Below are positions 35,920 to 45,979 of a stretch of DNA of 64,000 nucleotides, one piece after another (positions within the stretch are counted from its first letter, which is position 1; every line of letters starts with the position of its first letter). Origin of the DNA: Tolypeutes matacus (lineage: Eukaryota > Chordata > Mammalia > Cingulata > Chlamyphoridae); NCBI GenBank assembly GCA_026826555.1, contig JAKSZT010054304.1, positions 33,242,721 to 33,306,720 on the forward strand, in the 5' to 3' direction. The position numbers and the translations under genes are program-made. The notes beneath the pieces are model-generated. The model saw only the letters and a program-made list of their open reading frames with translations. It was not told the DNA's origin and ran no database searches.

Positions 35920-36720
35920 CATTCCAGGAATGTGCCTGGTATTAGGATTTAACACTGAACAAGACAGATATGGGTCTACCCTTATAAAAGTTAAAATCAG
36001 TAGAGAGACAATAAATAAGCAAGTTAATTAGGTGTATAAAGACAATGGTAGAAGAAATACAGAGTGCTGTTAGAACTCATGGTAGGTGCCTAAAATAGAC
36101 TTCAGAGGGAAAGTTGGAGAAATCTTCCCATACACCAAGATTTGGCCTCATAGAATATTCTAAGCAGGAGGAAAATCCTGTTTAACACTATAAAGGAGCT
36201 TAGCAGGGCTAGAACATACAATATAAGGCAGAAATTGGAAAGACAACAAGGAATGAGGTGACTCAAGGCAAGGATCCATTGTCATGTTAAAGAATGTTGC
36301 TTTGTTCTATGGTCAATTTAAAGTTATTGACTGTTTTAAAGCAGAGGAACAATATGATGATTTTTGCATTGGAGAAATGCTTTCAACATTTAGATAAAAT
36401 TCTAAATTGGTTAGACAACTTAGGAGAAGTTTTCAATTATCCATGTTAGAGAGAGTTACATGTCCTGATATGGGGCAGTAACTGGATGGTAAAATGTGGA
36501 CAAGTTCAAAAGACATTTATGGATTAAGATTGATAACAGTTGGTGATTGATTCTCTGGTAGTAGAAAGAGAAATCAAAGACTACATCCAAATTTCTGGAT
36601 TGAGTGGATGTTATTACCATTTTACACAGTTTGAGAACAAAGGAAGGAGACCTGGTTGGGTCAGTTCTCCTTTCTATAAGTTGAGTTTGAGATGTTTAGG
36701 ACTAACTAAATTGGAAATAG
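35920..36720 (-). mobile_element. Antisense L2 LINE, 3' end into ORF2
   Basis: Starts with an antisense L2 3'-end block ('aatgtgcctggtattaggat', 'acactgaacaagacagat') and continues through antisense L2 text to 'agttgagtttgagatgttta' near 36678, which lies over the conserved reverse-transcriptase part of L2 ORF2 (the strand encoding N-M-S-K-T-like residues in intact L2). A fairly long, heavily mutated L2 copy. Confidence 0.7.
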
Positions 36721-37101
36721 CCAGTAAGGAGGTAAATATATGCCTAAAGTTACAAGATATATGTGCTATGTGTCACCCTGCATCAGTCGCCAGGAAGAAC
36801 ACACTGACCATGTAAGTCCAATGCCCACTATTGAAGCTAAATATCTATTCTATCTCCTTTTCTGTATCTGAGTAAAAGTGTTGCTCTGACCAGTGCTGTG
36901 TGTTGTGTGTTACATGGTGACTATGATACTGTGGTACCATTGCAGAATTGTCTGGACTCCAACTCTTTACCATTCTCCATGTGGTAGGCTTTCTCTCGGT
37001 GGTAGCCTGGAATCTTACTTTGACAATTTTTGAGTCTCACCATGCACCTAAACTTAAGAAATATTTGTTGAATGAATGCATAATTAAAAAAATGGTATGG
37101 G
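36721..37101. other. Short unassigned stretch with L2 3' end
   Basis: Mostly unassigned. At 37020-37088 there is a sense L2-like 3' terminus ('aagaaatatttgttgaatga', then 'atgcataatta'). Confidence 0.5.
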
Positions 37102-37485
37102 TGTGTGTGGCAAATTGAGATATTTACCTGGGGAAAACCACGTTCTTAATTTTTTCGTTGTTCTTAATCTTTTCATGTTCTTAATCACACCCCCATTCCT
37201 TTGGGTATAAAGCCATTGTAAATAGGATTTCTTGAAGATGGTATTTTAGTTAAGGTATGGCCAAATGAATAAGAAGTGGTCTTAATCCTATTACTGGAGG
37301 CTTTATAAAGAGAAAGCCACAGGAAAGGAGCAAGAAGCTAGAAGTCAGCAGGAAATCAAAAGAGAAAGAAGAGGGCATTGCCATGTGGCACAAAAGCCAA
37401 GGAGCTTCTGAAGTTGTGATAAATTCCCATTGTTTAAGTCAACCCGTTGCATGATATCTGTGAAAGAAACTCTAAAACTAATACA
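37102..37485 (+). mobile_element. Xenarthran MaLR-like solo LTR
   Basis: A 384-bp LTR starting TGTGTGTGGC and ending 'ctaaaactaataca', with 'cattgtaaataggatttctt' near 37213, 'ggtcttaatcctattactgg' near 37279 and 'aaattcccattgtttaagtc' near 37421. From memory this LTR type is abundant in armadillo and sloth DNA. Flanks ATGGG and GGGGG agree at three of five bases, so a TSD is not secure. Confidence 0.7.
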
Positions 37486-37499
37486 GGGGGACTCAAGTG

Positions 37500-38030
37500 T
37501 ATATCATGATGAAATGTGAGTGAGAACTAAATGGTGGAGAGATTTCCCCCCAAATTTTAAACTGATAGTGGGTGAGGGAGAAAACAAGTTAACCTAGAAA
37601 GATTTTGGATGAGAAGTTTATTTGGGGTTTGTTGGTTTATTTTTTGAAGATAATGAGCAATATGGAGTGTTGGGGAGTAAAGATAGTAGTGAGGGCATGA
37701 AAACCAGAGAAGGCTAATAGCCAGTTTTTAGAGTTTGAGTTTTCCAGGCTATTATGATGAGGGACAACTTAAGGAGTCAAGGATATTGGTGATTGAATGG
37801 CTTAAATTTCTGCACCTCGAAATAGATAAGCAGTACTGAGTGATCATAGGTATTAGAAACTAAAGTTGGAATTAAGGTAAAGTTCATTGGAAAAAAAAAC
37901 AAGATCCTGAAGATGGAATGATTTGGTGAGTTGGTCACTCACAAGATGGCGATAATGAAGGTGCTTAAAGAAACTATGAAACTGATTCTAAAGTCTTTAA
38001 TGAATTGGGGCTGGGGGAAGGGCTGGAAGT
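37500..38030 (-). mobile_element. Probable antisense L2 fragment
   Basis: Degraded antisense L2-like text ('acttaaggagtcaaggatat' near 37768, 'ttggtgattgaatggc'). A sense L2 3'-end-like motif ('ggtaggcattcaatacat') follows at 38055-38100. Low certainty. Confidence 0.4.
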
Positions 38031-38304
38031 GGTCAGAATTTCAGTAAATGACACCTGGTAGGCATTCAATACATTTTTTTTTCAATGAATGGCAGTGGTA
38101 TTATTTTACTATAGCATACTAATCTGTATTAATTTAATTTAATCAGAGTATTAGTGGAATGGTTTCAATAATTGGAGATAAATATATAGTTCTGAAAAAT
38201 CACCTTAGGATTCCAAATCCTGTAAAAGATGATGGACTGGCAGATAGGCATTTTTTGCCATTTAAAACCATTTGTTTTCATTAATAATGATGAAATATTA
38301 GTAA

Positions 38305-38522
38305 TGCTAATATTTATTTAGCCTCTACTTTGTGCCAGGCCTTGTTATAAGATTTTACATCCATTAAATCACACAGCACTCATAGCAATAATATGAGATA
38401 CATACCATTATCATCTCCATTTAACAGAAAAGACAAAGAAAAAGTGTTCAAAGATACACAGCTATTAAGTGGTGAAGTTAACATATGAAAATAGGCAAAC
38501 CCTAGAGCCCAGATTCTTAGAT
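38305..38522 (-). repeat. MIR SINE, antisense, long
   Basis: Well-ordered antisense MIR: 'ctactttgtgccaggccttg', 'attaaatcacacagcac', 'taccattatcatctccattt', 'aagatacacagctattaagt', 'ccctagagcccagattctta'. Confidence 0.88.
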
Positions 38523-39214
38523 TCTTACTGTTTTTACCCAAGAAAAATTATTGTATAATGGATTTATTCTAAAGAAAAAGAAAAATTACTCAACAAATCA
38601 CTTACTAAACACAAATGGCTAAACATAATGAAATGGATTTCAGTGGTGGCTTAAATACTGAGAGATGCTCTGGTCTAAGTAATATTGAAAAGGTAACCCC
38701 ATAGGTGTGAAATGATTACCTGGATACAACTTGCTAAGATCAAAGTACAATAGTATTTTCTGTTTTGGTTGTGGTAAGGAGGTCAGAATAGAAGAGTTTA
38801 ACATGCATGGACAACATGGCGATCACAATATTTACAGATTAACATGATGCTAGAATGTTTTAAGGGAAGATTGTATTCAAATGCTAGGATGTCCTTATTT
38901 CTGTATGCCTGACATTGTTTTTTATTACAAGTCTAGACAAATATTGGTCTCTATTTTAAGTAATAGGTCAAAAAGTGGTAATTGTCCACTTCAGAGCAAT
39001 GAACACAACTGAGGATTTAGAAGAGTGAGGAAAAAGTAAACAGTTTTGAAGACTCAACATAGATAACATAAGTAAATAAAATAAGTCACTATATTAATAA
39101 GTAACTGCATTAAACTATAAAAGTTATTATAAATTACTTTTTTAACAGGATTTTTTTGTCTTGTCAGAAGACTGTAGTATAAAGAGAGTTAGCCTAAGAT
39201 AATAGTTATATTTT
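38523..39214. other. Unassigned AT-rich DNA
   Basis: Nothing recognised: no repeat family, exon or RNA gene. Confidence 0.5.
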
Positions 39215-39365
39215 AAAATATTTCACATTTTTAAACATTTTTATAGGTAACCCTGTGAAGGTGATAAGGGTGGTATTATTGATGACAAAATGAAGCTCAG
39301 AGATTATGTCACTAAGGTATAAAAATATGAAAAGAGCTCTGACTCTGACCCAAGATTCTGAACCC
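39215..39365 (-). repeat. MIR SINE, antisense
   Basis: Antisense MIR text: 'tttataggtaaccctgtgaa', 'gatgacaaaatgaagctcag' and 'caagattctgaacccatgct', in consensus order. Confidence 0.7.
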
Positions 39366-39429
39366 ATGCTCACTCTTCCTTCTCAATTTAGGTTTCTGAT
39401 ACCTCTACCTGTACCAATTACAGAAAGGC

Positions 39430-39995
39430 TGTGATGTAGTAACTTGTAATAAAGTCTGAGATAATTATAGTAATGGCTCAAGACAAACAAGCCTCCATCT
39501 CTCCCTGCCCTTGTGTATGCACCTCCCAAATTGATGCTGGGTCTGGTCGTATGGCTTGCTTTGGCCCACGGGACAGGAGCAAATATGAAGCAAGCACAAT
39601 TTGATACGTGCTTAAGCATTGGGGCTTACCATCTTGGAACCAAGAGCAGTGTACCATGAAGAATTCTGGGATGAATTAGAAACCAAGTAGTTAGAGAGGC
39701 CCAGCCACCCAGAGGCGCTCAGCCCTCAGCCAATCCTCAAATTGAATGTAGCTGCCTGATAAACTGAGAAACAACTAGAAGCAGAATTGCTCAGTCAACT
39801 CACAGAATCCAGAGAAACAATAAACCATTTTTGCTTTGAGCACTATGATTTGGGGTTGATTTAGGGTGATCTGCTTTTTCCAGATTGAAAGTTCTTCATC
39901 CCAGAAATCCCCTAAATGGGGGCAAACCTAGACCTTCTGTCACCCTAGGGATGGTTTGTTTTGCAGCAACAGATAATTTGTACACCCCCTATCAA
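39430..39995 (+). mobile_element. MaLR-type LTR relic, interrupted
   Basis: Sense LTR relic: 'tggcttgctttggcccac' near 39552, 'cccagccacccagaggc' near 39700, 'aactcacagaatccagagaa' near 39799, an ATAAAC-type block near 39820, 'ttgagcactatgatttgggg' near 39837, and a final 'ttttgcagcaacagataatt' near 39960. The terminal blocks are separated by about 100 bp of extra sequence (39858-39950), suggesting a small insertion. A sense L2-like bit follows at 40002-40060. Confidence 0.6.
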
Positions 39996-40149
39996 TTTAA
40001 ATTCCCTCAGGAGTGGGAACCCTGTCTTATTCGGCTTTGTAACTTAATGACTTTGTAGGTAGGAAGTGTGCAGTGGCAATTTTAGAAGTATCTCTATCAC
40101 TATCAGTAGGATTCTATGGAAATATGCCTGTAAAAGAACACTGTACACA

Positions 40150-40255
40150 GGAACTCATATAATTCTCATATTAACATTGTGACATATACAATACCATTAG
40201 TTCCATTTTAAAATGATCAAAATGAGACATAGAGAGAGGTTCATAAATGGAAATA
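40150..40255 (-). repeat. MIR SINE fragment, antisense
   Basis: 'aactcatataattctcatat', 'cataccattagttcc'-like text and 'atgagacatagagagaggtt': antisense MIR core, diverged. Confidence 0.5.
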
Positions 40256-42039
40256 CAAAAGTTAAACAAGTGTCTTGTTCTTTTTTTCACTTTAGTGAGC
40301 CATAGTGTATTGAGGAAACAGGAAGATGAACACTTTCAACAGTGTAAAAAGTATGTACAAAGTAAACTAATAAAGGCTGAAAACAACATTCCTTAAGTTA
40401 AATTCCTTAAAGCTAAAAAGTCTTGAAGAGTAAGATTGTCCTGCTATATGCAGTTATTAAATTGCATGACCAATAAAGGTTATTAAGTCTATTATACACT
40501 GGAATATACTAATCACTACAGAATATTACTATATAGTAAGACATATTGTGATGACTCGATCAATGAATTACATGATAATGGTTCAAGGAAGAAGGCACAC
40601 AAAGTTCAAAGAAAGATAAATATAATGTGATTCAGGGTATGGAGGGAAGAAGGGTGGTAACTAGGAAAGTACTAAGTCCTTGATTCTGTCATGGCCCCAC
40701 AAATCTCTGAGGATGTCAATATCTTTCCAGCAAAAAGCTGTATTTGGATATTCACTTTCTATTTTTGGATAATGAATGTTTTTCCCCTTAGGTAAAACCT
40801 GCATGAACAAAGAAGAAATTATTAAAAAGCAAAAACACAAGGAGTGTTTGAAAACGATAACCTTGCAAAATTATCCTTTTTGAATATATTTAAATAAGCC
40901 AGTATCTTTATTGCTTTAAAAATCTTTTTGTTCAATTGCTGCTGAATATACTGAATGTTATTTCAGTTAATTCCATATAGGATATATGAATAAAACTACT
41001 TATCTAATAAAATTTATATATCAACTTCATGTCTCTTTTAAAGCTTAAAAACATTTGTTGTCTTTTTATATACTACATGACTAATTTTGCTCTTTTTTGC
41101 ATCTTCGCGTGGCTTTTCCATTTCTGAAAGAATTTACATGAGGCAATATTTTAAAACAGGAGAAATAGCATGGCTAGCACTGAATATTTAGAGTGGCTAC
41201 ATTTGGAAAAAGTAGTTATAAACCTTGTTATGTCATAGTGAAATTAAAGCAACTAACATAGAATAAAGGTGTTTACACTCTAATATTGGTAACTGCTTCT
41301 TCATTATGAATGAATTTGGTATGTTACACATGTTTATAAAACATACCATTTTCTTTGTATTAGTTAAAAAATTGGACACAAATTTAGAAGTGTATTTCTG
41401 ACATGAAATTCGTCTTTACTTCAATATGTTCAAATTAAGAGTGTTATCCAAATGTTGATCATTACTAAATACCATATTTACATCAAATTCCAAACCTACA
41501 CAAAAAAGACAGTATACATTTCCCAGATTTTATGAAAAATAAAGACCAGGTAGTCAGTCATGAGTGAGAGGTTAGTAACCAAAGAATATAATTTGCAATT
41601 TCCTTACATAAAATTATATTAGTTTTCTTTTTTTTTAAATGGAAGAAAAAGAAAAGGTAAGCCTTTTTATCAAGACTTAAAAAGTAGAAACTATAAATTT
41701 TCTTGCTAATCTTGTCTTATTACTTTCTACTTTCACCTCTCACATTTTAGGTCTTTATTCTCAAAGAAAATAATGGATTTATCCATTATTAAAATATAAT
41801 TATCTTTTATTCAATAGTTATTAAGTACTCTGTATACCCAAAACACCCAAATATAAGGCAATGCTTGATATGGTCTTTCTACTAGATTTCCAACTAGAAG
41901 ATATATGTATATATATAGCAACTAACTTAGAAATAAAAGGTGTTTGCCCTATAATACTGCAAACTTTATATATATGAAGTAACTTGAATTTATTGTGATT
42001 TAGAGACTTTTGTGGAGACTGCTAAACTGTTCACTAAAT
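40256..42039. other. Unassigned AT-rich DNA
   Basis: About 1.8 kb without recognised gene or repeat, apart from a diverged direct repeat of about 41-45 bp at 41248-41288 and 41917-41960 and short TA runs near 41900. Confidence 0.5.
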
Positions 42040-42345
42040 TCTGCTCTCCTCTTTTACTGGGTGCCTAGCTCAACTGCATTGCCCAGCCTCTTTGCTATTA
42101 GATGTTTCTACAATTGTAAGCGTAAATGGTATGTGCCATTCCCACTCTGGCCCATAAGGATGGGGATACCACAGTGACCTTGAACATGGCAGAGCATCCA
42201 TTAGCCCAGATTCCTGAATGACTGTGTAGAGCAGTGCTTCTGTTGATGGGGCACCCACACTTGACTGGTACATGATAATAAAGCATATTTATTTCCTATG
42301 ACTCCACTGAATTTTGGAGGTTTACTATCATAGCAGTTTAATGAG
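42040..42345 (+). mobile_element. MaLR-like LTR relic
   Basis: Sense LTR-like text: 'cttttactgggtgcctagct' near 42050, 'cattcccactctggcccata' near 42137, 'tgaacatggcagagcatcca' near 42181 and 'ttgactggtacatgataata' near 42260, with an ATAAAG poly(A)-like signal. The minus frames across it (67 and 62 codons) are chance. Confidence 0.5.
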
Positions 42346-42639
42346 ATATGTTGAGAAAATTGTCAAATGCTTGTGTTAATTTTTGAACTTATTGCATGTG
42401 GACACCTAAAATTACATATAGTATATTAAACAACCTCTTGACTTTGAAATGGAATTGTTGCCACTCATGTTTCATGAAATAAATTTATCAGCGTATTTCT
42501 TTGACCTCAGGGTCTTGTCATTCCTGGTCACTTTTTGAGTAATATTAGCTCTCAACTTACTGTTTTAGATGCAAGCATTTTGGAATTCATGTTATTGGCT
42601 GACTATTAGCTCTTTTCTCCTTCCATCCCTCCCCTCTCT

Positions 42640-43022
42640 GTTACTGTGGCTTCCCCTTCTATGGGAGGATAATATTCTCCCATTCCATTAGCTCTAAGCT
42701 TGAAATGTGACTTGCATTAATCAGTGGAATGCTAGTGGACCTAAAGTGAAAGGAGGTTCCAGATTTGTTTGTTGGGGTTTGGCTTGTGCTCTTGGTTTCT
42801 CCTTGGTTTGCTATTGGTTCAAGGAGAAAGAATAAACGAGGAAATATAAAACCTACTTGAAACCTGAAGCAGAGCCACCCTAGCCAATTCCCAGACATGT
42901 GGACAAGAACAATAAATGTTTGATGTTGTAGGTCATTGTATATATATATTATATATATACATATATGTGTGTATATATATATATATCTTGTGCAGTGTTA
43001 TCTCAGCAGTAACTGACTAATA
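42640..43022 (+). mobile_element. MLT1-like LTR relic with TA expansion
   Basis: Sense LTR-like text: 'cttctatgggaggataatat' near 42656, 'gacttgcattaatcagtgga' near 42708, 'ccagacatgtgg' near 42891, an AATAAATG block at 42911 and the terminal 'agcagtaactgactaataat'. The terminal block is split by a TA/TG tract (42938-42990). Confidence 0.6.
42938..42990 (+). repeat. (TA)n/(TG)n microsatellite inside LTR
   Basis: Alternating TA with a short TG stretch, sitting in the 3' terminal part of the LTR relic. Confidence 0.9.
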
Positions 43023-43309
43023 ATCCATGTATAAATCGTCACTAACTCCAAAGCTAATGAATTCTAAAATCTAACAAATAGAATTTCTTTTTTCAATGAC
43101 ATTCCACATTTGTAAGTCTGAGATGATACACCTGGATATAAAATCACTGATAGATCGATTTGCTTTCTTTCCTAGTTTTTCAGTCAGATGCTTTCTCTCT
43201 CTACATCCCAAACTAGCCTTGATTGGAATAGCTCCATGCTAACGATTTTTTCATGAATAGAACTTCCTAGTTCAAAAAAAGTTATATGAGATGTCACTTC
43301 ATCTTTGGA

Positions 43310-43410
43310 CTACTAAAATACTTATTTAGCAACACTATGTTCTAGGTATTGTGCTAGGGACTGATATTGAAATTGTGATAAAACACATACCCTGCTCTCA
43401 AAGATACACG
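43310..43410 (-). repeat. L2 3'-end fragment, antisense
   Basis: 'ctatgttctaggtattgtgc', 'tagggactgatattg' and 'taccctgctctcaaag' follow the antisense L2 3'-end order. Confidence 0.55.
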
Positions 43411-43439
43411 TGAGTATGGAAGGCAACTGCCACGGGGTA

Positions 43440-44394
43440 TTCCGTGATATTAGCTAGTTTGTATTATATGCCTCTTTTTCCTTTTTTTATGCTCATTGTT
43501 GTAAAAGAAAAATGTGTCAGAACACAAGAAAAGATAATTTTGGCAGAAGCAAGGAAAGAGTCCACCGTGGTTTCCAGTTCCGTACTCCCCCCTCCACACA
43601 CACACACACACATACACCTGCACTACCTCCACCACCACCCTCCACCTCTAGATTGTTTAAAGAGAAGGATAGAGCAGGCTGCAAGTGGTGAAAGTGGAAA
43701 GCAGAAAAGACTGAAACTGAGCCTCTGTACAGTAAGCCCGGACAGCAGACAGAGCCCACCATGAAATGGATGCCATGAGCAGGTAGTACCATGAGCCTCC
43801 TTACCGAACCGCCAGGTCCTCACATGAGCAGAATTCCAATTGGTTTGCAGGACTGATACTGCCTGGTCAATTAAGATCTCAATAGCAACCTGTCTGGACA
43901 AATAACCAACTATTGGAGAGGCTGCCTTCCCCTCATATAGTCTGAAGGATCAATAGGACTCAGAATGGAAACAAAAACTTATCTTTAAAAAGTCTATAAT
44001 GTCTCTTGCATTCTTTAGCTTGTGCCTGAGCAACATAAATACTGCATTAGTAATATCTCAGTTCCTATACATTGATAAATTTTATGATAGAGGTAAGTAA
44101 AGGATGAAATGGAGACCTGTAAAAAGGGAAACTGTCCTAAAATTGGGGTATCAGATAATACACTCTGGGAATGAGTTCAGTAAAATTGACTAAGCAACCT
44201 AGTTTGAGAGTTGCGCTCTTCCTTTCTGCCATACACCTAAGAGAAGATTATCTTTTGCAAATTCTCAGAACAAATCTGAAACTATGCAGACCTATTCTGA
44301 TCTGTAATGCCATACTTTACAAATATCACTTTATTGAATGTAGACGTATTTCAAGAGGAGGCAGGGAAAATACTACCAACCTATGTTGGGTGAT
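43440..44394. other. Unassigned, with GC-elevated patch
   Basis: Less AT-rich than the rest, particularly 43560-43830. It contains a CA run (43597-43613), a pyrimidine-rich 'cctccaccaccaccctcc' stretch and a cluster of GAAA motifs (43689-43722). A 106-codon plus frame (43444-43764) ends in a basic, Ser-rich tail; overlapping minus frames of 91-92 codons argue against coding. No repeat family recognised. Confidence 0.5.
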
Positions 44395-44520
44395 AAATAT
44401 TTTCAGGCATATTGTGTGTTACTTTATACATACTATCTCATTTAATCCTGAGCAAAGCAATTGATATATAGGACTCCTTATCTCCATTTTACAGATAGAG
44501 ATATTGTGTTTCTGAGGGTT
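44395..44520 (-). repeat. MIR SINE, antisense
   Basis: 'tactatctcatttaatcctg', 'cttatctccattttacagat' and 'agagatattgtgtttctgag': antisense MIR order. Confidence 0.7.
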
Positions 44521-45229
44521 TAATTTTCTTGTTCAAGTTGAAGATGCTCAGGTAAAAAATGACACATTTCAACATTGCTTCACACAGCAGAATATGTATC
44601 ATATAAGAGCTGTCAAAGATATAAAGCAAGGTCTTTTGGTCCGGGAGTTTTAAAATTCATTAGTACATTTATGACATTTGTCAATTTCCTTTTGATTTAC
44701 GTTACTTGGTTAAGTTTACAATTCATGTTAATAAAATAGCATGTAAGGTCAAGAGGCTTAAGTTCAGCAGAAAGTGTTTGATAACTGGCAGCTATTGGTA
44801 TTGTCAAAAATGACATGGAAATGTAATAAATGAATTCTTAAAGACAGTACCCATCACACCCTTCCAACCTTTTTTTCTTTCTTTTGTTTATTATAAGTCT
44901 TTTCCCACTCTCACACATATTTTGAATAATACTCCACACACAATTTTTAAATTTTATTTTTGAACCTAGCTTGCTGTAAAAGTGTTCCACAATTTATTAC
45001 ATCAATTATAATCATAAATACCTATATACTTATAATTATAAAAGATAAATATAATTATAATATAGAAATTATATATATCATAGTATTTATAATTATAAAT
45101 AATTATGGATTATAAATGCTTTATAATTATAATTATAAATTATAGTTAATATGTGCATAATTTATTCCGCCTTCTCATTTCCCATATTCAAATACCATCA
45201 AAGACTTTTTATACTTTCACCTAAATATC
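44521..45229. other. AT-rich DNA with palindromic TTATAA tract
   Basis: Unassigned sequence ending in 44995-45150, which is dominated by overlapping ATAATTATAAT-type palindromes. Confidence 0.6.
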
Positions 45230-45640
45230 TCAGGAAAGTAGCCTCTCCTTCCACTCCCACTTCCTCCTCTCCACTCCTACTACCACTTCTCCCCTCATAA
45301 TCTTTCCCTATGCCTCTGTCATTGTCTGTTATCTACCTGTCCTCTTTCCAGTCGCATTTATAATTAATCCAGCTTCTGCAGTGCTGCCAACATTGTTTTC
45401 CTTTAAAAAAAAAAAAAAAAAAAAAAAAACCCATAAGTCATATCTATACCTGAAAAAATAGTCCCTAACATTTTAACAATACTTCCTATTTCAGAAAGCA
45501 ACTCCGCCTTCATTTGGTTCAAGTGTACCTATCGATTTTCATTGCTAACTTCTTCACTTACCTTCCCCATCCTCCTTGGATCACTTCTGGTTGCTTTATT
45601 TGCATTCTATCAATAGGCCATCCAGTCTGATACTGTGGCT
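45230..45640 (+). mobile_element. Sense L2 ORF2/3' fragment with expanded A tract
   Basis: Pyrimidine-rich L2-like text ('cctctccactcctactacca', 'gcttctgcagtgctgccaac', then 'cccataagtcatatct') matching the sense L2 region where a short A run normally sits between the 'ccttt' and 'ataagtca' blocks. Here that run is 26 A (45404-45429). Confidence 0.5.
45404..45429 (+). repeat. A26 homopolymer
   Basis: An uninterrupted run of 26 A in the L2 relic. Upstream text is not a known retrocopy and no TSD is evident, so slippage expansion is the simpler reading. Confidence 0.9.
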
Positions 45641-45772
45641 TGATGCAGAATGAATTTTTGCTTGTATTCCAAAAATATTAAAGTTATTTACTAAATACTG
45701 GCCATGTAATTTTATTTTCAAAAAGGAAATCAAGATGAAAGGTAAATGTCAGTTTAAAAAAAGACATCCTGA

Positions 45773-45962
45773 GGAGTGGATGTAGCTCAAGTGGTTTAGC
45801 ACCTGCTTCCCATGTAGGACATCCTTGGTTCATTACCTGGTACCTCCTAAAAACAAACAAATAAAATAACTCTCATTGGGGAGCAGATGTAGCTCAGTAG
45901 TTGAGCGCCTGCTTACCATGTACAAGGTCCTGGGTTCAATGCCTAGTACCTCCTAAAAAAAA
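45773..45962 (+). mobile_element. DAS SINE, dimeric tRNA-Ala type
   Basis: Two tRNA-Ala-like monomers in tandem. Monomer 1 (from 45773) has an A box TAGCTCAAGTGG at 45783-45794 and a B-box relic GGTTCATTACC at 45827-45837. An A-rich linker ends near 45868. Monomer 2 (from about 45878) has an A-box-like sequence at about 45890-45900 and B box GGTTCAATGCC at 45933-45943, then a poly(A). One 17-bp duplication, AAAAAAAGACATCCTGA, flanks the pair (45756-45772 and 45963-45979), and none lies between the monomers. Dimeric DAS SINEs are described for armadillo. Confidence 0.9.
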
Positions 45963-45979
45963 AAAAAAAGACATCCTGA

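Noticed and set aside
37097..37490. A target-site duplication for the xenarthran LTR
   Set aside because: ATGGG and GGGGG agree at only three of five bases in a G-rich context, which is not convincing.
43444..43764. A 106-codon frame as a possible exon in the GC-elevated patch
   Set aside because: Overlapping minus frames of 91-92 codons, a simple CA/CCA repeat core and no convincing splice acceptor or donor; kept only as a regulatory candidate.
45773..45962. True tRNA genes at the A and B boxes
   Set aside because: Neither monomer folds into a complete tRNA cloverleaf by eye, an A-rich linker and tail follow, and a TSD surrounds the pair: these are SINE monomers.
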